Shown piece by piece: positions 1-10,345 of a stretch of 64,000 nucleotides of DNA. The notes beneath the pieces were generated by a model that was not told where the DNA came from, did not search any database, and saw only the letters and a program-made list of their open reading frames with translations. Within the stretch, counting starts at the first letter, position 1, and each line of letters begins with the position of its first letter. Source of the stretch: Prochlorococcus sp. AG-402-K10 (GTDB lineage: Bacteria; Cyanobacteriota; Cyanobacteriia; PCC-6307; Cyanobiaceae). Position numbers and translations under genes: made by a program. The stretch lies in the NCBI GenBank assembly GCA_003216835.1, contig QCIF01000004.1, positions 1 through 64,000 on the forward strand, in the 5' to 3' direction.

Positions 1-1059
1 AACGCCAAAATAGAAGTAATTGGTGTTGGCGGTGGTGGAAGTAACGCAGTCAATAGGATGATTGATAGTGATGTGGGAGGTGTATCATTCAGGGTCCTTA
101 ATACTGATGCTCAAGCACTATTGCAATCTTCTGCTGAGCGAAGAGTTCAACTAGGACAAAATTTAACAAGAGGGCTTGGGGCCGGAGGTAATCCAAGTAT
201 TGGGCAAAAAGCTGCTGAAGAATCTAGAGAAGAGCTACAACAAACATTAGAAGGATCAGATCTAGTTTTTATAGCTGCGGGCATGGGTGGAGGTACTGGA
301 ACAGGGGCGGCTCCTGTAGTCGCTGAGGTGGCCAAACAGAGTGGGGCCTTAACCGTAGGAATAGTTACTAAACCATTTTCTTTTGAAGGGAAAAGAAGAA
401 TGCGTCAGGCAGAAGAAGGGATTTCGAGATTAGCCGAAAATGTTGACACTCTAATAGTTATCCCAAATGATCGATTAAAAGACGTTATAGCAGGTGCCCC
501 TCTTCAAGAAGCATTTAGAAATGCTGATGATGTTTTAAGGATGGGAGTCAAAGGCATAAGTGACATAATTACATGTCCAGGATTAGTTAATGTTGATTTT
601 GCAGACGTAAGGTCAGTCATGACAGAGGCGGGCACAGCGCTTCTTGGTATAGGTATCGGTTCTGGCAGATCCAGAGCGTTGGAAGCTGCACAAGCAGCAA
701 TAAATAGTCCTTTACTAGAGGCCGCAAGAATTGATGGCGCCAAAGGTTGCATTATTAACATTACTGGTGGTAAAGATATGACATTGGAAGATATGACCTC
801 AGCATCCGAAATTATTTATGATGTTGTTGATCAAGAGGCAAATATCATAGTTGGAGCTGTTGTTGATGAAGCAATGGAGGGAGAAATACAAGTTACTGTA
901 ATAGCTACTGGATTTGAAACAGATCAACCTTTAAAGCAACAAAGGCTAAAAAATAGATTATCAAATGAACCACTTTATAATAATTCCGAAAACAAAGATA
1001 CTGGAGCAAGCATTCCAGAGTTTTTGAGATTCAGGCAGAATAAAAAAGATATAGATTAA
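1..1059 (+). CDS. ftsZ: Cell division protein FtsZ (5' truncated by window edge)
   Basis: Frame 1 is open from base 1 ([20 protein letters not shown]...). Tubulin/FtsZ signature [15 protein letters not shown] present. Confidence 0.98.
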   Translation, partial: NAKIEVIGVGGGGSNAVNRMIDSDVGGVSFRVLNTDAQALLQSSAERRVQLGQNLTRGLGAGGNPSIGQKAAEESREELQQTLEGSDLVFIAAGMGGGTGTGAAPVVAEVAKQSGALTVGIVTKPFSFEGKRRMRQAEEGISRLAENVDTLIVIPNDRLKDVIAGAPLQEAFRNADDVLRMGVKGISDIITCPGLVNVDFADVRSVMTEAGTALLGIGIGSGRSRALEAAQAAINSPLLEAARIDGAKGCIINITGGKDMTLEDMTSASEIIYDVVDQEANIIVGAVVDEAMEGEIQVTVIATGFETDQPLKQQRLKNRLSNEPLYNNSENKDTGASIPEFLRFRQNKKDID

Positions 1060-1074
1060 TTAGGTAAAATAAAG

Positions 1075-1170
1075 TGACTCGGTTATCTCGCCTGCCTCAA
1101 GCATCCCTTGTGGCTGCTACCTTCCGGTCCTGACCAGATTTAGGCGTTAAAACCGCGAAAGGCCGAGTCA
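1075..1170 (-). ncRNA. ffs: Signal recognition particle RNA (4.5S-type)
   Basis: Reverse complement contains the SRP domain IV core GGTCAGGACCGGAAGGTAGCAGCC. Ends pair as TGACTCGG/CCGAGTCA. Confidence 0.93.
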
Positions 1171-1215
1171 TAAGCATCCTAGCAATTCTTTTAAAAAAAA
1201 GATACATAGTTTATT

Positions 1216-1989
1216 ATGTTGCCTTCAGAACTAATTAAGTATAAACAAAATTATCAAAAAATTATTGCATTAACTGCATGGGACTCTATTTCAGCTTCTT
1301 TAGCAGAGCAATCTGAAGCAGATCTTGTTTTAGTAGGAGATTCTTTAGCAATGGTTTGTTTAGGGTACAAATCCACGTTGCCAATAACATTAGATAATAT
1401 GATTTATCATACTAATGCAGTTTCGAGAGGGTTTACCAAAGAGATTGAAAAACAGCCCTTATTAGTATGCGATATGCCATTTCTTACTTATCAATGCGGA
1501 GAAGAAAAAGCCGTAGAATATGCAGGGAAAATAATTAAAAACACTTACGCAAAAGCTGTGAAGATTGAAGGGGCCGAACCTGAGATACAAAATGTTATTT
1601 CTAGAATTATAAGAATGGGCATACCTGTAATGGGGCATCTAGGTCTTACACCACAAAGCTATCTAAATCTTGGGTTAAAAAAACAAGGAAAAACTTTAGA
1701 GAGTCAGGAGAAAATCAAGAGAGAAGCTTCTATTCTTGAACAATTAGGATGTTTTTCTATAGTTTTAGAACACATCCCTGAGATGCTTGCAAAAGAGATA
1801 CAAAACGACTTAGCCATTCCAACAATAGGAATTGGTGCGGGAAATTATTGTGATGGTCAAATAAGAGTTACTGCAGATTTATTAGGTCTTAATAATGATC
1901 AACCTCCATTTTGCCCGCCAATTATTGAAGGGAAAAAGTTCCTAAGAGAAAAATTAAAAAAGTGGGTAGCCTCAGAGAGACTTAGTTAA
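1216..1989 (+). CDS. panB: 3-methyl-2-oxobutanoate hydroxymethyltransferase
   Basis: ORF with PanB motifs (LVGDSLAMVCLGY, GHLGLTPQS, PTIGIGAG). Confidence 0.95.
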   Translation: MLPSELIKYKQNYQKIIALTAWDSISASLAEQSEADLVLVGDSLAMVCLGYKSTLPITLDNMIYHTNAVSRGFTKEIEKQPLLVCDMPFLTYQCGEEKAVEYAGKIIKNTYAKAVKIEGAEPEIQNVISRIIRMGIPVMGHLGLTPQSYLNLGLKKQGKTLESQEKIKREASILEQLGCFSIVLEHIPEMLAKEIQNDLAIPTIGIGAGNYCDGQIRVTADLLGLNNDQPPFCPPIIEGKKFLREKLKKWVASERLS

Positions 1990-3205
1990 TTTTATCCCAC
2001 CACTTAAACATCGAAATAAGAATTTGATTACTTAATTCCATACCTTTTGGATCACTTAACAGGAACCTATTACCATTTCTAACTAATAGACCACTTTCTA
2101 AATACATCTCCCATTCTTTTAGTAAACTCCTTAAATTAATTTCAAATTCTTTTTTCTCCCATTTTTGTTCTTCAAATAGTTTATAAATATCTACACCTTC
2201 TCTAAGTCTCATACCCAACATAATTTTCTCATCTAGTTCCCTATAAAGAAAACCTTTATTAACGAGTGAAGAATCTAAGCTATTTTCACATTGATTAATT
2301 ACCCATTTTTTGTATTCCTTACTAATTCTTGGTCTAGTAAACTTTTCCCCCCAAGGAGAACTAGTTGAACCTTGCCCAAAGCTCCACCATCCTAACCCAG
2401 TCCAATAGACCCTGTTATGCCTAGATTGATGTCCAGGAAGACAATAATTTGAAATTTCATATCTAGAATATCCTGATCCTTTTAAAATAAAATTTGTGGA
2501 TTCACTATTCCTAAAAGCATCATCATCACTAGGTAATTGTAATTTACCTAAAGCAATTAATTTTTTAAAAACAGTTCCATTTTCTATATTTAAATCATAA
2601 ATCGATATATGCGGAGGAGAAAAATTTACTGTTTTTTTCAAGTCTTCTTGCCATTCTCTAAAACCACTAAGTGGTAAATTTTGAATTAAATCTAAACTCC
2701 AACTCTTTATAAGGCCAGAATCGTATGTTTTCTTTAACCATGAACAACATTTTTCAACATCTTCTCTTAAATGTCTTCTTCCCGCATTTTGAAGTATCTG
2801 ATTATTAAAACTTTGTGCTCCAAGGCTAAATCTATTTATTCCAGCATTTATGAATCCGTAAAGATCATCTTGATTAAAACTCGCTGGATCAACCTCCATA
2901 GTAATTTCTGCACCATAATCCAAGCCATAATTCTCTTTAAAAAGGATTATTAAATCTTTAATTTGCTGAGGACATAAAATTGAAGGTGTCCCACCACCAA
3001 TATAAATTGTTGAGAGAGGGGATTTATGTTTAATTGACAATATTTCTTTATACAAAAAGTGTAAATATTCTTTTATGGTTTTACTTCCGTACCCTTGAGA
3101 ACTTTCGATTTTATTACCTAAAGGTATTACTGCAAAATCACAATAAAAGCACCTTCTATGGCAAAAAGGGATATGTATATAAGCACTTCTTGGAAACTTA
3201 TTCAT
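1982..3205 (-). CDS. hemW: HemW/HemN-like radical SAM protein
   Basis: YIHIPFCHRRCFYCDF radical SAM CxxxCxxC motif, IYIGGGTPS, RFSLGAQSF. Confidence 0.9.
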   Translation of the reverse strand: MNKFPRSAYIHIPFCHRRCFYCDFAVIPLGNKIESSQGYGSKTIKEYLHFLYKEILSIKHKSPLSTIYIGGGTPSILCPQQIKDLIILFKENYGLDYGAEITMEVDPASFNQDDLYGFINAGINRFSLGAQSFNNQILQNAGRRHLREDVEKCCSWLKKTYDSGLIKSWSLDLIQNLPLSGFREWQEDLKKTVNFSPPHISIYDLNIENGTVFKKLIALGKLQLPSDDDAFRNSESTNFILKGSGYSRYEISNYCLPGHQSRHNRVYWTGLGWWSFGQGSTSSPWGEKFTRPRISKEYKKWVINQCENSLDSSLVNKGFLYRELDEKIMLGMRLREGVDIYKLFEEQKWEKKEFEINLRSLLKEWEMYLESGLLVRNGNRFLLSDPKGMELSNQILISMFKWWDKIN

Positions 3206-3301
3206 AAATTAATTATATTTTTTAGCTAAAAAATTATATTGAGGATAGTAAAAAATAAAATCTTTATTTACTCAATTAATAAATCCTTGTAGATTAGATA
3301 T

Positions 3302-4411
3302 ATGACAGATATTTTAGTATTAATTCTATTTATATTATCTGGAGCTGCTTCAGGATGGCTTGGGGTTGATCTATTACCTGTAGATATACTCAAAGAGGTT
3401 TCTAATGTAGAGGGTTTTAGAATCGTATTAGCAATAATAGGTTTTTTTTTAGGACTAGCAGCTGGCTTTGTATTCTTACAACTTAGAAAGACATTTCTAG
3501 ATCAAATACGAACAATGCCAACAGATTTACTCATTAGTAGATCTGTTGGATTGATTTTAGGATTACTTGTAGCGAATTTACTTCTTGCTCCGATATTGTT
3601 AATTCCTTTTCCGAGAGAAGTATTTTTTGGGAAGCCCTTAGCCGCTATATTGAGCAATATTTTCTTTGGTGTCCTTGGATATAAGTTGGCTGATACTCAT
3701 GGCAGAACATTATTGAGACTATTCAACCCTAATAATACAGATGCATATTTGGTAACCGAAGGGATTCTTCCAGCTGCAAGCCCAAAAATCCTTGATACCA
3801 GTGTAATTATAGATGGCCGAATAAATGGTCTATTAAATTGTGGTTTATTAGAAGGGCAACTCATTGTTGCACAAAGTGTAATTAATGAATTACAAACCTT
3901 AGCAGATTCGAGCAGTAATGAAAAAAGATCTAAAGGAAGAAGAGGTCTCAAATTATTAAAAGAACTAAGAGATTTATATGGAAGAAGACTTGTAATAAAC
4001 CCAACAAAATATGAAGGTAATGGAGTAGATGAAAAACTCTTAAAAATTACTGAGGATATGGCAGGCACCCTGATAACAGCAGATTATAATCTCTCTCAAA
4101 TTGCGGAAGTAAAAGAATTAAAAGTTATGAATTTAAGCGATTTAGTTATCGCATTGAGGCCAGAGGTGCAGCCAGGAGAATCACTTAATATAAAAGTTGT
4201 AAGAGAGGGAAAGGAAAAAATGCAAGGAATTGGATATTTAGATGACGGAACAATGGTAGTTATTGATGAAGCGAAAGAATTTGTTGGAAGCAGATTAGAT
4301 ATTGTAATCACAGGCGCTTTACAAACTCCTACTGGAAGAATGGCATTTGGAAAACTAATAAATAATCCTGAGTCAAACAAATCTTTTAAATCTCCTGCAA
4401 CAGAGGGCTAA
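3302..4411 (+). CDS. PIN/TRAM domain membrane-anchored protein
   Basis: N-terminal hydrophobic segments, PIN domain (KILDTSVIIDGRI, TADYNLSQIA), C-terminal TRAM-like region. Confidence 0.88.
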   Translation: MTDILVLILFILSGAASGWLGVDLLPVDILKEVSNVEGFRIVLAIIGFFLGLAAGFVFLQLRKTFLDQIRTMPTDLLISRSVGLILGLLVANLLLAPILLIPFPREVFFGKPLAAILSNIFFGVLGYKLADTHGRTLLRLFNPNNTDAYLVTEGILPAASPKILDTSVIIDGRINGLLNCGLLEGQLIVAQSVINELQTLADSSSNEKRSKGRRGLKLLKELRDLYGRRLVINPTKYEGNGVDEKLLKITEDMAGTLITADYNLSQIAEVKELKVMNLSDLVIALRPEVQPGESLNIKVVREGKEKMQGIGYLDDGTMVVIDEAKEFVGSRLDIVITGALQTPTGRMAFGKLINNPESNKSFKSPATEG

Positions 4412-4442
4412 ATCTAGCTAGAATCAAATCAATATTAATTTA

Positions 4443-5114
4443 GTGGTACATATGACTGTATCTGCTCCTTATTACGGCGAGAATACCGTTATGAGGACTC
4501 CACCTCCAGATTTACCCTCTCTATTACTAAAAGAGAGGATAGTATATCTCGGTCTGCCTTTGTTTTCAGATGATGACGCCAAAAGACAACTAGGAATGGA
4601 TGTTACTGAGCTTATTATTGCTCAGCTTCTGTATCTAGAATTTGAGGATCCGGATAAACCTATATTCTTTTATATAAATTCAACTGGAACAAGTTGGTAT
4701 ACTGGCGACGCAGTTGGATTTGAAACAGAGGCATTTGCTATTTGCGACACCATAAGCTACATAAAACCACCAGTTCATACAATATGTATTGGACAAGCAA
4801 TGGGTACTGCTGCCGTTATTCTTTCATCAGGAACAAAAGGTCAAAGAGCCGCTCTCCCTCATGCATCTATTGTGTTACATCAACCTATCAGTGGGGCAAG
4901 GGGACAAGCTACAGATATTCAGATAAGAGCCGAGGAGGTTTTAAAAAATAAGAAATCAATGCTTGAGATCTTATCTCGTAATACAGGTAAAACGATTGAA
5001 GAGCTATCAAAAGATTCAGACAGAATGAGTTATCTAAACCCTCAAGAGGCTTTAAATTATGGGGTTATTGATAGAATACTAACAAGTAAAAAAGATTTAC
5101 CAAATAAAATTTAA
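4443..5114 (+). CDS. clpR: ClpR-type ATP-dependent Clp protease proteolytic-subunit-like protein
   Basis: ClpP fold, but the catalytic Ser region reads GQAMGTAAVIL instead of GxAASMGAxLL. Confidence 0.88.
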   Translation: MVHMTVSAPYYGENTVMRTPPPDLPSLLLKERIVYLGLPLFSDDDAKRQLGMDVTELIIAQLLYLEFEDPDKPIFFYINSTGTSWYTGDAVGFETEAFAICDTISYIKPPVHTICIGQAMGTAAVILSSGTKGQRAALPHASIVLHQPISGARGQATDIQIRAEEVLKNKKSMLEILSRNTGKTIEELSKDSDRMSYLNPQEALNYGVIDRILTSKKDLPNKI

Positions 5115-5146
5115 CTATTACTACCAACTAATTTCTTTTTAAAATT

Positions 5147-5755
5147 ATGCCAATAGGAACTCCAAGCGTGCCTTACAGACTTCCAGGAAGTCAATATGAA
5201 AGGTGGGTAGACATATATACAAGATTAGGTGTTGAAAGAATTTTATTTCTTGGACAAGAAGTTAATGATGGAATTGCTAATAGCCTTGTTGCTCAAATGC
5301 TTTATCTTGATTCTGATGACAACACAAAACCAATATACTTATATATAAATAGTCCAGGAGGCTCAGTTACAGCTGGCTTAGCAATATACGACACTATTAA
5401 ATACGTCAAAAGTGATGTGGTAACTATTTGTGTCGGCCTTGCAGCCTCAATGGGCGCCTTTCTACTAGCTGCTGGCACTAAAGGTAAAAGAGTAGCTTTA
5501 CCTCACAGCAGAATAATGATACATCAACCTCTTGGAGGTACTTCACAACGTCAAGCGAGTGACATAGAAATAGAAGCCAAGGAAATTTTAAGAATTAAAG
5601 ACATGTTAAACATGTCTATGGCAGACATGACTGGACAATCATTTGAAAAAATAGAAAAGGATACTGACAGAGATTATTTTCTTAGTGCTGAAGAAGCAAA
5701 AAACTATGGGTTAATTGACAGAGTAATTACGCATCCAAGCGAAGCAAATCAGTGA
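5147..5755 (+). CDS. clpP: ATP-dependent Clp protease proteolytic subunit
   Basis: [32 protein letters not shown], catalytic Ser and His present. Confidence 0.95.
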   Translation: MPIGTPSVPYRLPGSQYERWVDIYTRLGVERILFLGQEVNDGIANSLVAQMLYLDSDDNTKPIYLYINSPGGSVTAGLAIYDTIKYVKSDVVTICVGLAASMGAFLLAAGTKGKRVALPHSRIMIHQPLGGTSQRQASDIEIEAKEILRIKDMLNMSMADMTGQSFEKIEKDTDRDYFLSAEEAKNYGLIDRVITHPSEANQ

Positions 5756-5857
5756 AATTATTTAAATATTAATTTTTAAATAAAGTATTTTTTTATTTTA
5801 TTTACACTTTTAATGTCTAAAATATGAATTATTCATAAAGTATAGAAACTACAACTA

Positions 5858-6847
5858 ATGACACAACTCTTTTATGACACAGATGCTGATCTAAGTCTCT
5901 TAAATAATAAAACGATCGCAATAATAGGATATGGTTCTCAAGGCCACGCACATGCTTTAAATCTTAAAGATAGTGGAATGGATGTAATTGTTGGATTATA
6001 TAAAGGTAGTAAATCTGAAAGCAAAGCCATTAATGATGGATTACAAGTCTTTAATGTATCTGAGGCATGTGAAAAAGCAGATTGGATTATGATTCTGCTC
6101 CCTGATGAGTTCCAAAAAGAAGTTTATAGTCAAGAAATAGAGCCCAATTTAAAAGAAGGTAAGATATTAAGTTTTGCACATGGCTTTAATATAAGATTTG
6201 GCCTAATCAAACCGCCTGAATTTGTCGATGTCGTCATGATTGCTCCCAAAGGCCCTGGACACACAGTGCGTTGGGAATATCAAAATGGTCAAGGGGTTCC
6301 AGCTTTATTTGCAGTAGAACAGGATTATTCTGGCAATGCGAGGTCATTAGCAATGGCCTACGCAAAAGGTATAGGAGGAACAAGAGCTGGCATTCTTGAA
6401 ACTAATTTTAAAGAAGAAACTGAAACTGATTTATTTGGAGAACAAGCCGTCTTATGCGGAGGTCTCTCGGAGCTGGTCAAATCTGGCTTTGAAACTCTTG
6501 TTGAAGCAGGTTACCAACCTGAGCTTGCTTATTTCGAGTGCCTACATGAAGTCAAGCTAATTGTTGATTTAATGGTTAAAGGAGGATTATCTCAGATGAG
6601 AGATTCAATCTCAAATACTGCAGAATATGGGGATTATGTAAGTGGTAAAAGACTTATAAATAGTGATACAAAGAAGGAAATGCAGAAAATTTTAAAAGAC
6701 ATCCAAGATGGCACCTTCGCTAAGAATTTTGTGGAAGAATGTGAAAGAAACAAGCCTTTAATGACAAAATTAAGAGAAGAAAATTCTAAACATGAAATAG
6801 AGAAAGTAGGTAAAGGTCTCCGTGCTATGTTCAGTTGGCTGAAATAA
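5858..6847 (+). CDS. ilvC: Ketol-acid reductoisomerase
   Basis: [47 protein letters not shown]. Confidence 0.97.
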   Translation: MTQLFYDTDADLSLLNNKTIAIIGYGSQGHAHALNLKDSGMDVIVGLYKGSKSESKAINDGLQVFNVSEACEKADWIMILLPDEFQKEVYSQEIEPNLKEGKILSFAHGFNIRFGLIKPPEFVDVVMIAPKGPGHTVRWEYQNGQGVPALFAVEQDYSGNARSLAMAYAKGIGGTRAGILETNFKEETETDLFGEQAVLCGGLSELVKSGFETLVEAGYQPELAYFECLHEVKLIVDLMVKGGLSQMRDSISNTAEYGDYVSGKRLINSDTKKEMQKILKDIQDGTFAKNFVEECERNKPLMTKLREENSKHEIEKVGKGLRAMFSWLK

Positions 6848-7848
6848 ATCTGTTTTTAATATTAATTGGCGCGATTGGTTTTGATTTATTAATCGGCGAT
6901 CCGAAGTTTATAATCCATCCTGTACAAATAATTGGCATTTATGTAAAAAAAATTACTAACTTCTTCATTAATAATTTTGGAGAAAATAAAAAAATATTAT
7001 TTTGGGGTGGATTATTTATTGCTCTATCAACTATTGCGATTAGTTATAGTTGCGGAAAATTAATAGAATTAATCTATTTTCAGTCAAAGAATAATATCCT
7101 TAGTGGAATATTAATATTTTTAGGACTATCAAGTTGCATAGCCTCCAAATGTCTTATTTCAAGTGTTCGAGAGATTGCAAACCTTCTAGAGAATCAAGAA
7201 ATTAATGATCAAAACGAAAAGATAGTAAAAGCTAAAGTTCAAGAAATTGTAAGCAGGGATGTGAGTTCATCTTCGAATGAACATCTTTTGAGATCCAGCA
7301 CTGAAAGTCTTACTGAAAATTCAGTTGATGGCATATTTGGACCAATGTTTTGGATATTTTTCGGATTCGTTTTAATTAAGTTTTCAATTTTTTTACCAGG
7401 TCCATTGTCGCTTGGGTTTTCTTATAAAGCTATAAGTACCCTAGATTCAATGATAGGTTATAAATATGATTACTTTAAATATTTAGGTTTTTTTAGTGCA
7501 AAAATTGAAGATAATTTTACTTTCATCCCTTCTAGATTAGTTTTAATAACATTACCCTTAGTTAGCTATAGAATTAATGAATATACATCTCTCATAAAAA
7601 AAAGTTACCTAGATGGTAAAAAGTATAATTCTCCTAATTCTGGGATGTCAGAGGCTATATTTGCATATACTTCAGGTATAAAATTAGGAGGTAAAAGTAA
7701 ATACAAAAATAAAATTATTGAAAAACCAATAATCAATCCAAATGGAGATATTTGTACTAAAGAAAAGATTAATCTTATTTGTGGATTAATTCTAAGGTTA
7801 CAGTTTTTATGGATAATATGTTTTGTTTTAATTTTCTTCATAAGTTAA
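6835..7848 (+). CDS. cobD: Adenosylcobinamide-phosphate synthase
   Basis: CbiB/CobD membrane protein motifs ([37 protein letters not shown]). Overlaps the ilvC end. Confidence 0.9.
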   Translation: MAEINLFLILIGAIGFDLLIGDPKFIIHPVQIIGIYVKKITNFFINNFGENKKILFWGGLFIALSTIAISYSCGKLIELIYFQSKNNILSGILIFLGLSSCIASKCLISSVREIANLLENQEINDQNEKIVKAKVQEIVSRDVSSSSNEHLLRSSTESLTENSVDGIFGPMFWIFFGFVLIKFSIFLPGPLSLGFSYKAISTLDSMIGYKYDYFKYLGFFSAKIEDNFTFIPSRLVLITLPLVSYRINEYTSLIKKSYLDGKKYNSPNSGMSEAIFAYTSGIKLGGKSKYKNKIIEKPIINPNGDICTKEKINLICGLILRLQFLWIICFVLIFFIS

Positions 7849-7905
7849 AATTTAATTGCCGAATAAAATAGCTATTAACTTACTATTATTAATAAAAATA
7901 TTTTA

Positions 7906-8184
7906 ATGAAAGAAGAAAATCACCCAATAGGAAATTCAAACGAAAATTCAGACAATTCTTTTTTTGAAAATCCAAATGAAGATTTAGACAATAAAGCTGC
8001 TGATAATAAATATTCAAAATGGGTTGATAATAAAGGAGATGAAGTAAAAAATGTTTTTGGATTTAATAGCAGTGCAGAGCTTGTTAATGGCAGAGCCGCC
8101 ATGATAGGGTTTTTAATGCTCTTATTAACCGAATTAGTTCTTAAAGGGAAACCTGTAACTTCTTCAATATTTGGCATAAATTAA
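7906..8184 (+). CDS. High-light-inducible (Hli/Scp) protein
   Basis: C-terminal chlorophyll-binding motif AELVNGRAAMIGFLMLLLTELVLKG. Confidence 0.88.
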   Translation: MKEENHPIGNSNENSDNSFFENPNEDLDNKAADNKYSKWVDNKGDEVKNVFGFNSSAELVNGRAAMIGFLMLLLTELVLKGKPVTSSIFGIN

Positions 8185-8186
8185 AA

Positions 8187-8399
8187 ATGGAAGAAAACAA
8201 ATCTAAACCATTAAAAATCATCCTCTACATTTCAGTTTGGGTTATAATTTGGGGAACATTAGGCTCTTTCATAGACTATCCTCTCTATAAAAACCATATC
8301 TACCAGGAGGGGAGCATATATCAATATCTTACCTTTACCATTACAGCAGTAATAACAATATTAGGGGCCAACTTTCTTTATAAGAAAATTACACTATAA
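8187..8399 (+). CDS. Small hypothetical membrane protein
   Basis: 70-codon ORF just downstream of hli, two hydrophobic segments. Confidence 0.7.
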   Translation: MEENKSKPLKIILYISVWVIIWGTLGSFIDYPLYKNHIYQEGSIYQYLTFTITAVITILGANFLYKKITL

Positions 8400-8666
8400 A
8401 AACTTATACCTAAATTTTCTGATTATTTTAGCTGGTTTTGTTTTGTCTAGATCATCGTATAGTATCCACTGATGTGTTTCAGTATCATGATCGCAAGCAT
8501 AATTTTCAGATTCGGGGCCATAGGTATTGATCAATGAATGACATAACTGATCTGCCTCGAAAGCTGAATCATAACCTGTTAAGAAGTATATTAAAAATCC
8601 AACAAGTATTATCGAAATAAGGACTTGAAAAAATAAGTTAACTATCTTCATAAAAATTACCGACAA
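8394..8666 (-). CDS. Hypothetical protein with N-terminal hydrophobic segment
   Basis: 90-codon ORF. Confidence 0.65.
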   Translation of the reverse strand: MSVIFMKIVNLFFQVLISIILVGFLIYFLTGYDSAFEADQLCHSLINTYGPESENYACDHDTETHQWILYDDLDKTKPAKIIRKFRYKFL

Positions 8667-8711
8667 AATTTAAATATATCACTTCAAAAAATTTTCTAAC
8701 TAAAAATAAAA

Positions 8712-8957
8712 CTAACGCCCAATATTGAAAACAAAATCGCGGAATTGTTGATTATTTAGATACAAAATCACTAAAAGTATTAAACCTATATTAAGGCCTA
8801 GTACTATTGATCCAATTATATTTATTTGTTTTTTACCAGGTAATGTATAAGTGATTTTTTTTTCCTTAAGAATAGAAGCTATACCTCTTTTCTCTTTTTC
8901 CAAATCCTTGTTAGGTCCATCATTTTTAACTTCACCATCAGAAAAACCTTTTACCAT
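8712..8957 (-). CDS. Hypothetical single-TM protein
   Basis: 81-codon ORF with charged N-terminus and one TM (IIGSIVLGLNIGLILLVILYL). Confidence 0.65.
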   Translation of the reverse strand: MVKGFSDGEVKNDGPNKDLEKEKRGIASILKEKKITYTLPGKKQINIIGSIVLGLNIGLILLVILYLNNQQFRDFVFNIGR

Positions 8958-9011
8958 TAGAAATTAATTTTTAAATTAATAATATTCTAACTCAAAAATT
9001 TATCTGAATAA

Positions 9012-9323
9012 TTAACAATTTTTAATCACATATGGAAGGGAAATACCATTAAGTCTTTTGGGGCCCTTGTTAAAAAAGTAACCTTGAATAAGTTCTGTCT
9101 GTAAACCCAAAATACTTGACTGACATTTGAATCTATTTCTTTCAAACTCTACTATCTGCATTTTCTCGATATGCATAATGAGTTTTTTACAATCTTTTTT
9201 TTTGGGCTCTCTAAGGCATTTATTTGATTTTTTTAAAAGCTCTGTCTTGGTTTGTATTATCTCAGAGATAACAGGATTAGGTATTAGGACAAAATTAAGG
9301 CATAAAAGAATTATGAATTTCAT
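9012..9323 (-). CDS. Hypothetical protein with signal peptide-like N-terminus
   Basis: MKFIILLCLNFVLIPNPVIS leader followed by a Cys-containing body. Confidence 0.6.
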   Translation of the reverse strand: MKFIILLCLNFVLIPNPVISEIIQTKTELLKKSNKCLREPKKKDCKKLIMHIEKMQIVEFERNRFKCQSSILGLQTELIQGYFFNKGPKRLNGISLPYVIKNC

Positions 9324-9378
9324 TATTTTTAAAGAATAGAAATTTTCAATACCCTCTTAAAAGTGTTTCTTTAATTAA

Positions 9379-9405
9379 TAAAAAAGGTGCTCTTTTAGAG
9401 CACCT
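9379..9405 (-). terminator. Rho-independent terminator of hupB
   Basis: AGGTGCTCT-TTT-AGAGCACCT perfect 9-bp stem. On the minus strand it is followed by a T-run. Confidence 0.85.
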
Positions 9406-9439
9406 AATAATCCAAAAAGAATCAAGGTTTAATTAAATA

Positions 9440-9715
9440 TCAGCCTTGAACTCTATCTTTAAAAAGCTTCCCTGCTGAGAAAGTAGGTACTCTTTTTGCA
9501 GGAATTGCAATTTTTTCGCCAGTCTTAGGGTTTAATCCCTGCCTAGCAGAACGATCTCTTGGCTCGAAAGAACCAAATCCCAGTATGGAGACTTTTTTGC
9601 CTTCCACTACTGAATCAACAATAGTTTCAATAGCTGCATCAACAACTAAAGAGACATCTGTTTTTGTGAGCTCAGTACGAGCAGCAACAAGATTTACTAA
9701 ATCAGCTTTGTTCAT
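9440..9715 (-). CDS. hup: HU-family DNA-binding protein
   Basis: MNKADLVNLVAARTELTKTD..., GFGSFEPRDRSARQGLNPKTGE. Confidence 0.96.
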   Translation of the reverse strand: MNKADLVNLVAARTELTKTDVSLVVDAAIETIVDSVVEGKKVSILGFGSFEPRDRSARQGLNPKTGEKIAIPAKRVPTFSAGKLFKDRVQG

Positions 9716-10345
9716 TGAATTTTTTGTAAAACAGAGAATTAAAAGACAAGAGTTTTTACATCAAGCCTAAAAACCTCAATCTTGCACATCATATGGAGCA
9801 AATACAAATACGGCAACCGAAAATAACGCTGGCGCAAAGCTTTATACAAAATTTGGGGGCATTTTTAGCTTTAGAATTTTGACCTTAGTTCTCAAGTTTT
9901 TAAATAATTCCTAAAAAGTACCGTAGAACAAAGCAGCTAAAAGCCTTGCAGTAACTAGTTTCCTCTAAAAGGTAAATAACTTCTTGTCTTATTAAAGAAA
10001 TATTGAAATTCTATAAATTTAAGCATTTAGACTATTTATTATTTTTTATTAATTTTCCGATATATTTTCTTCTCAGCACATGAAAACGCAAAATTTATAT
10101 TTTGAATTCAAGAAAAATAATTTTTTTTCAATAGTTTAGGAAGATTCTACAAAAGATATTTTCTATTAAGCAAATAGATAATCACAACTCATTGAGTTAT
10201 AGAAATAAGATTCCTTAAACTTAAAAAAATATTGATTAGAGAAACATTAAATTTGATTTTTTTTTAAAATTTTACAATTATGATTCCAATATTGGATTAA
10301 TTTCTTTGAATCTTCTCATCCCTATATTAAAAAACATAAAAAACA

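Noticed and set aside
147-761. Minus-strand ORFs inside ftsZ (147..335, 504..761)
   Set aside because: Fully contained antisense to a clear conserved gene; no recognisable motifs.
3697-4380. Minus-strand ORFs (3697..4068, 4096..4380) opposite the PIN/TRAM gene
   Set aside because: Antisense shadows of a well-supported CDS.
4742-4951. Alternate-frame plus ORF within clpR
   Set aside because: Contained in the clpR frame, with no independent support.
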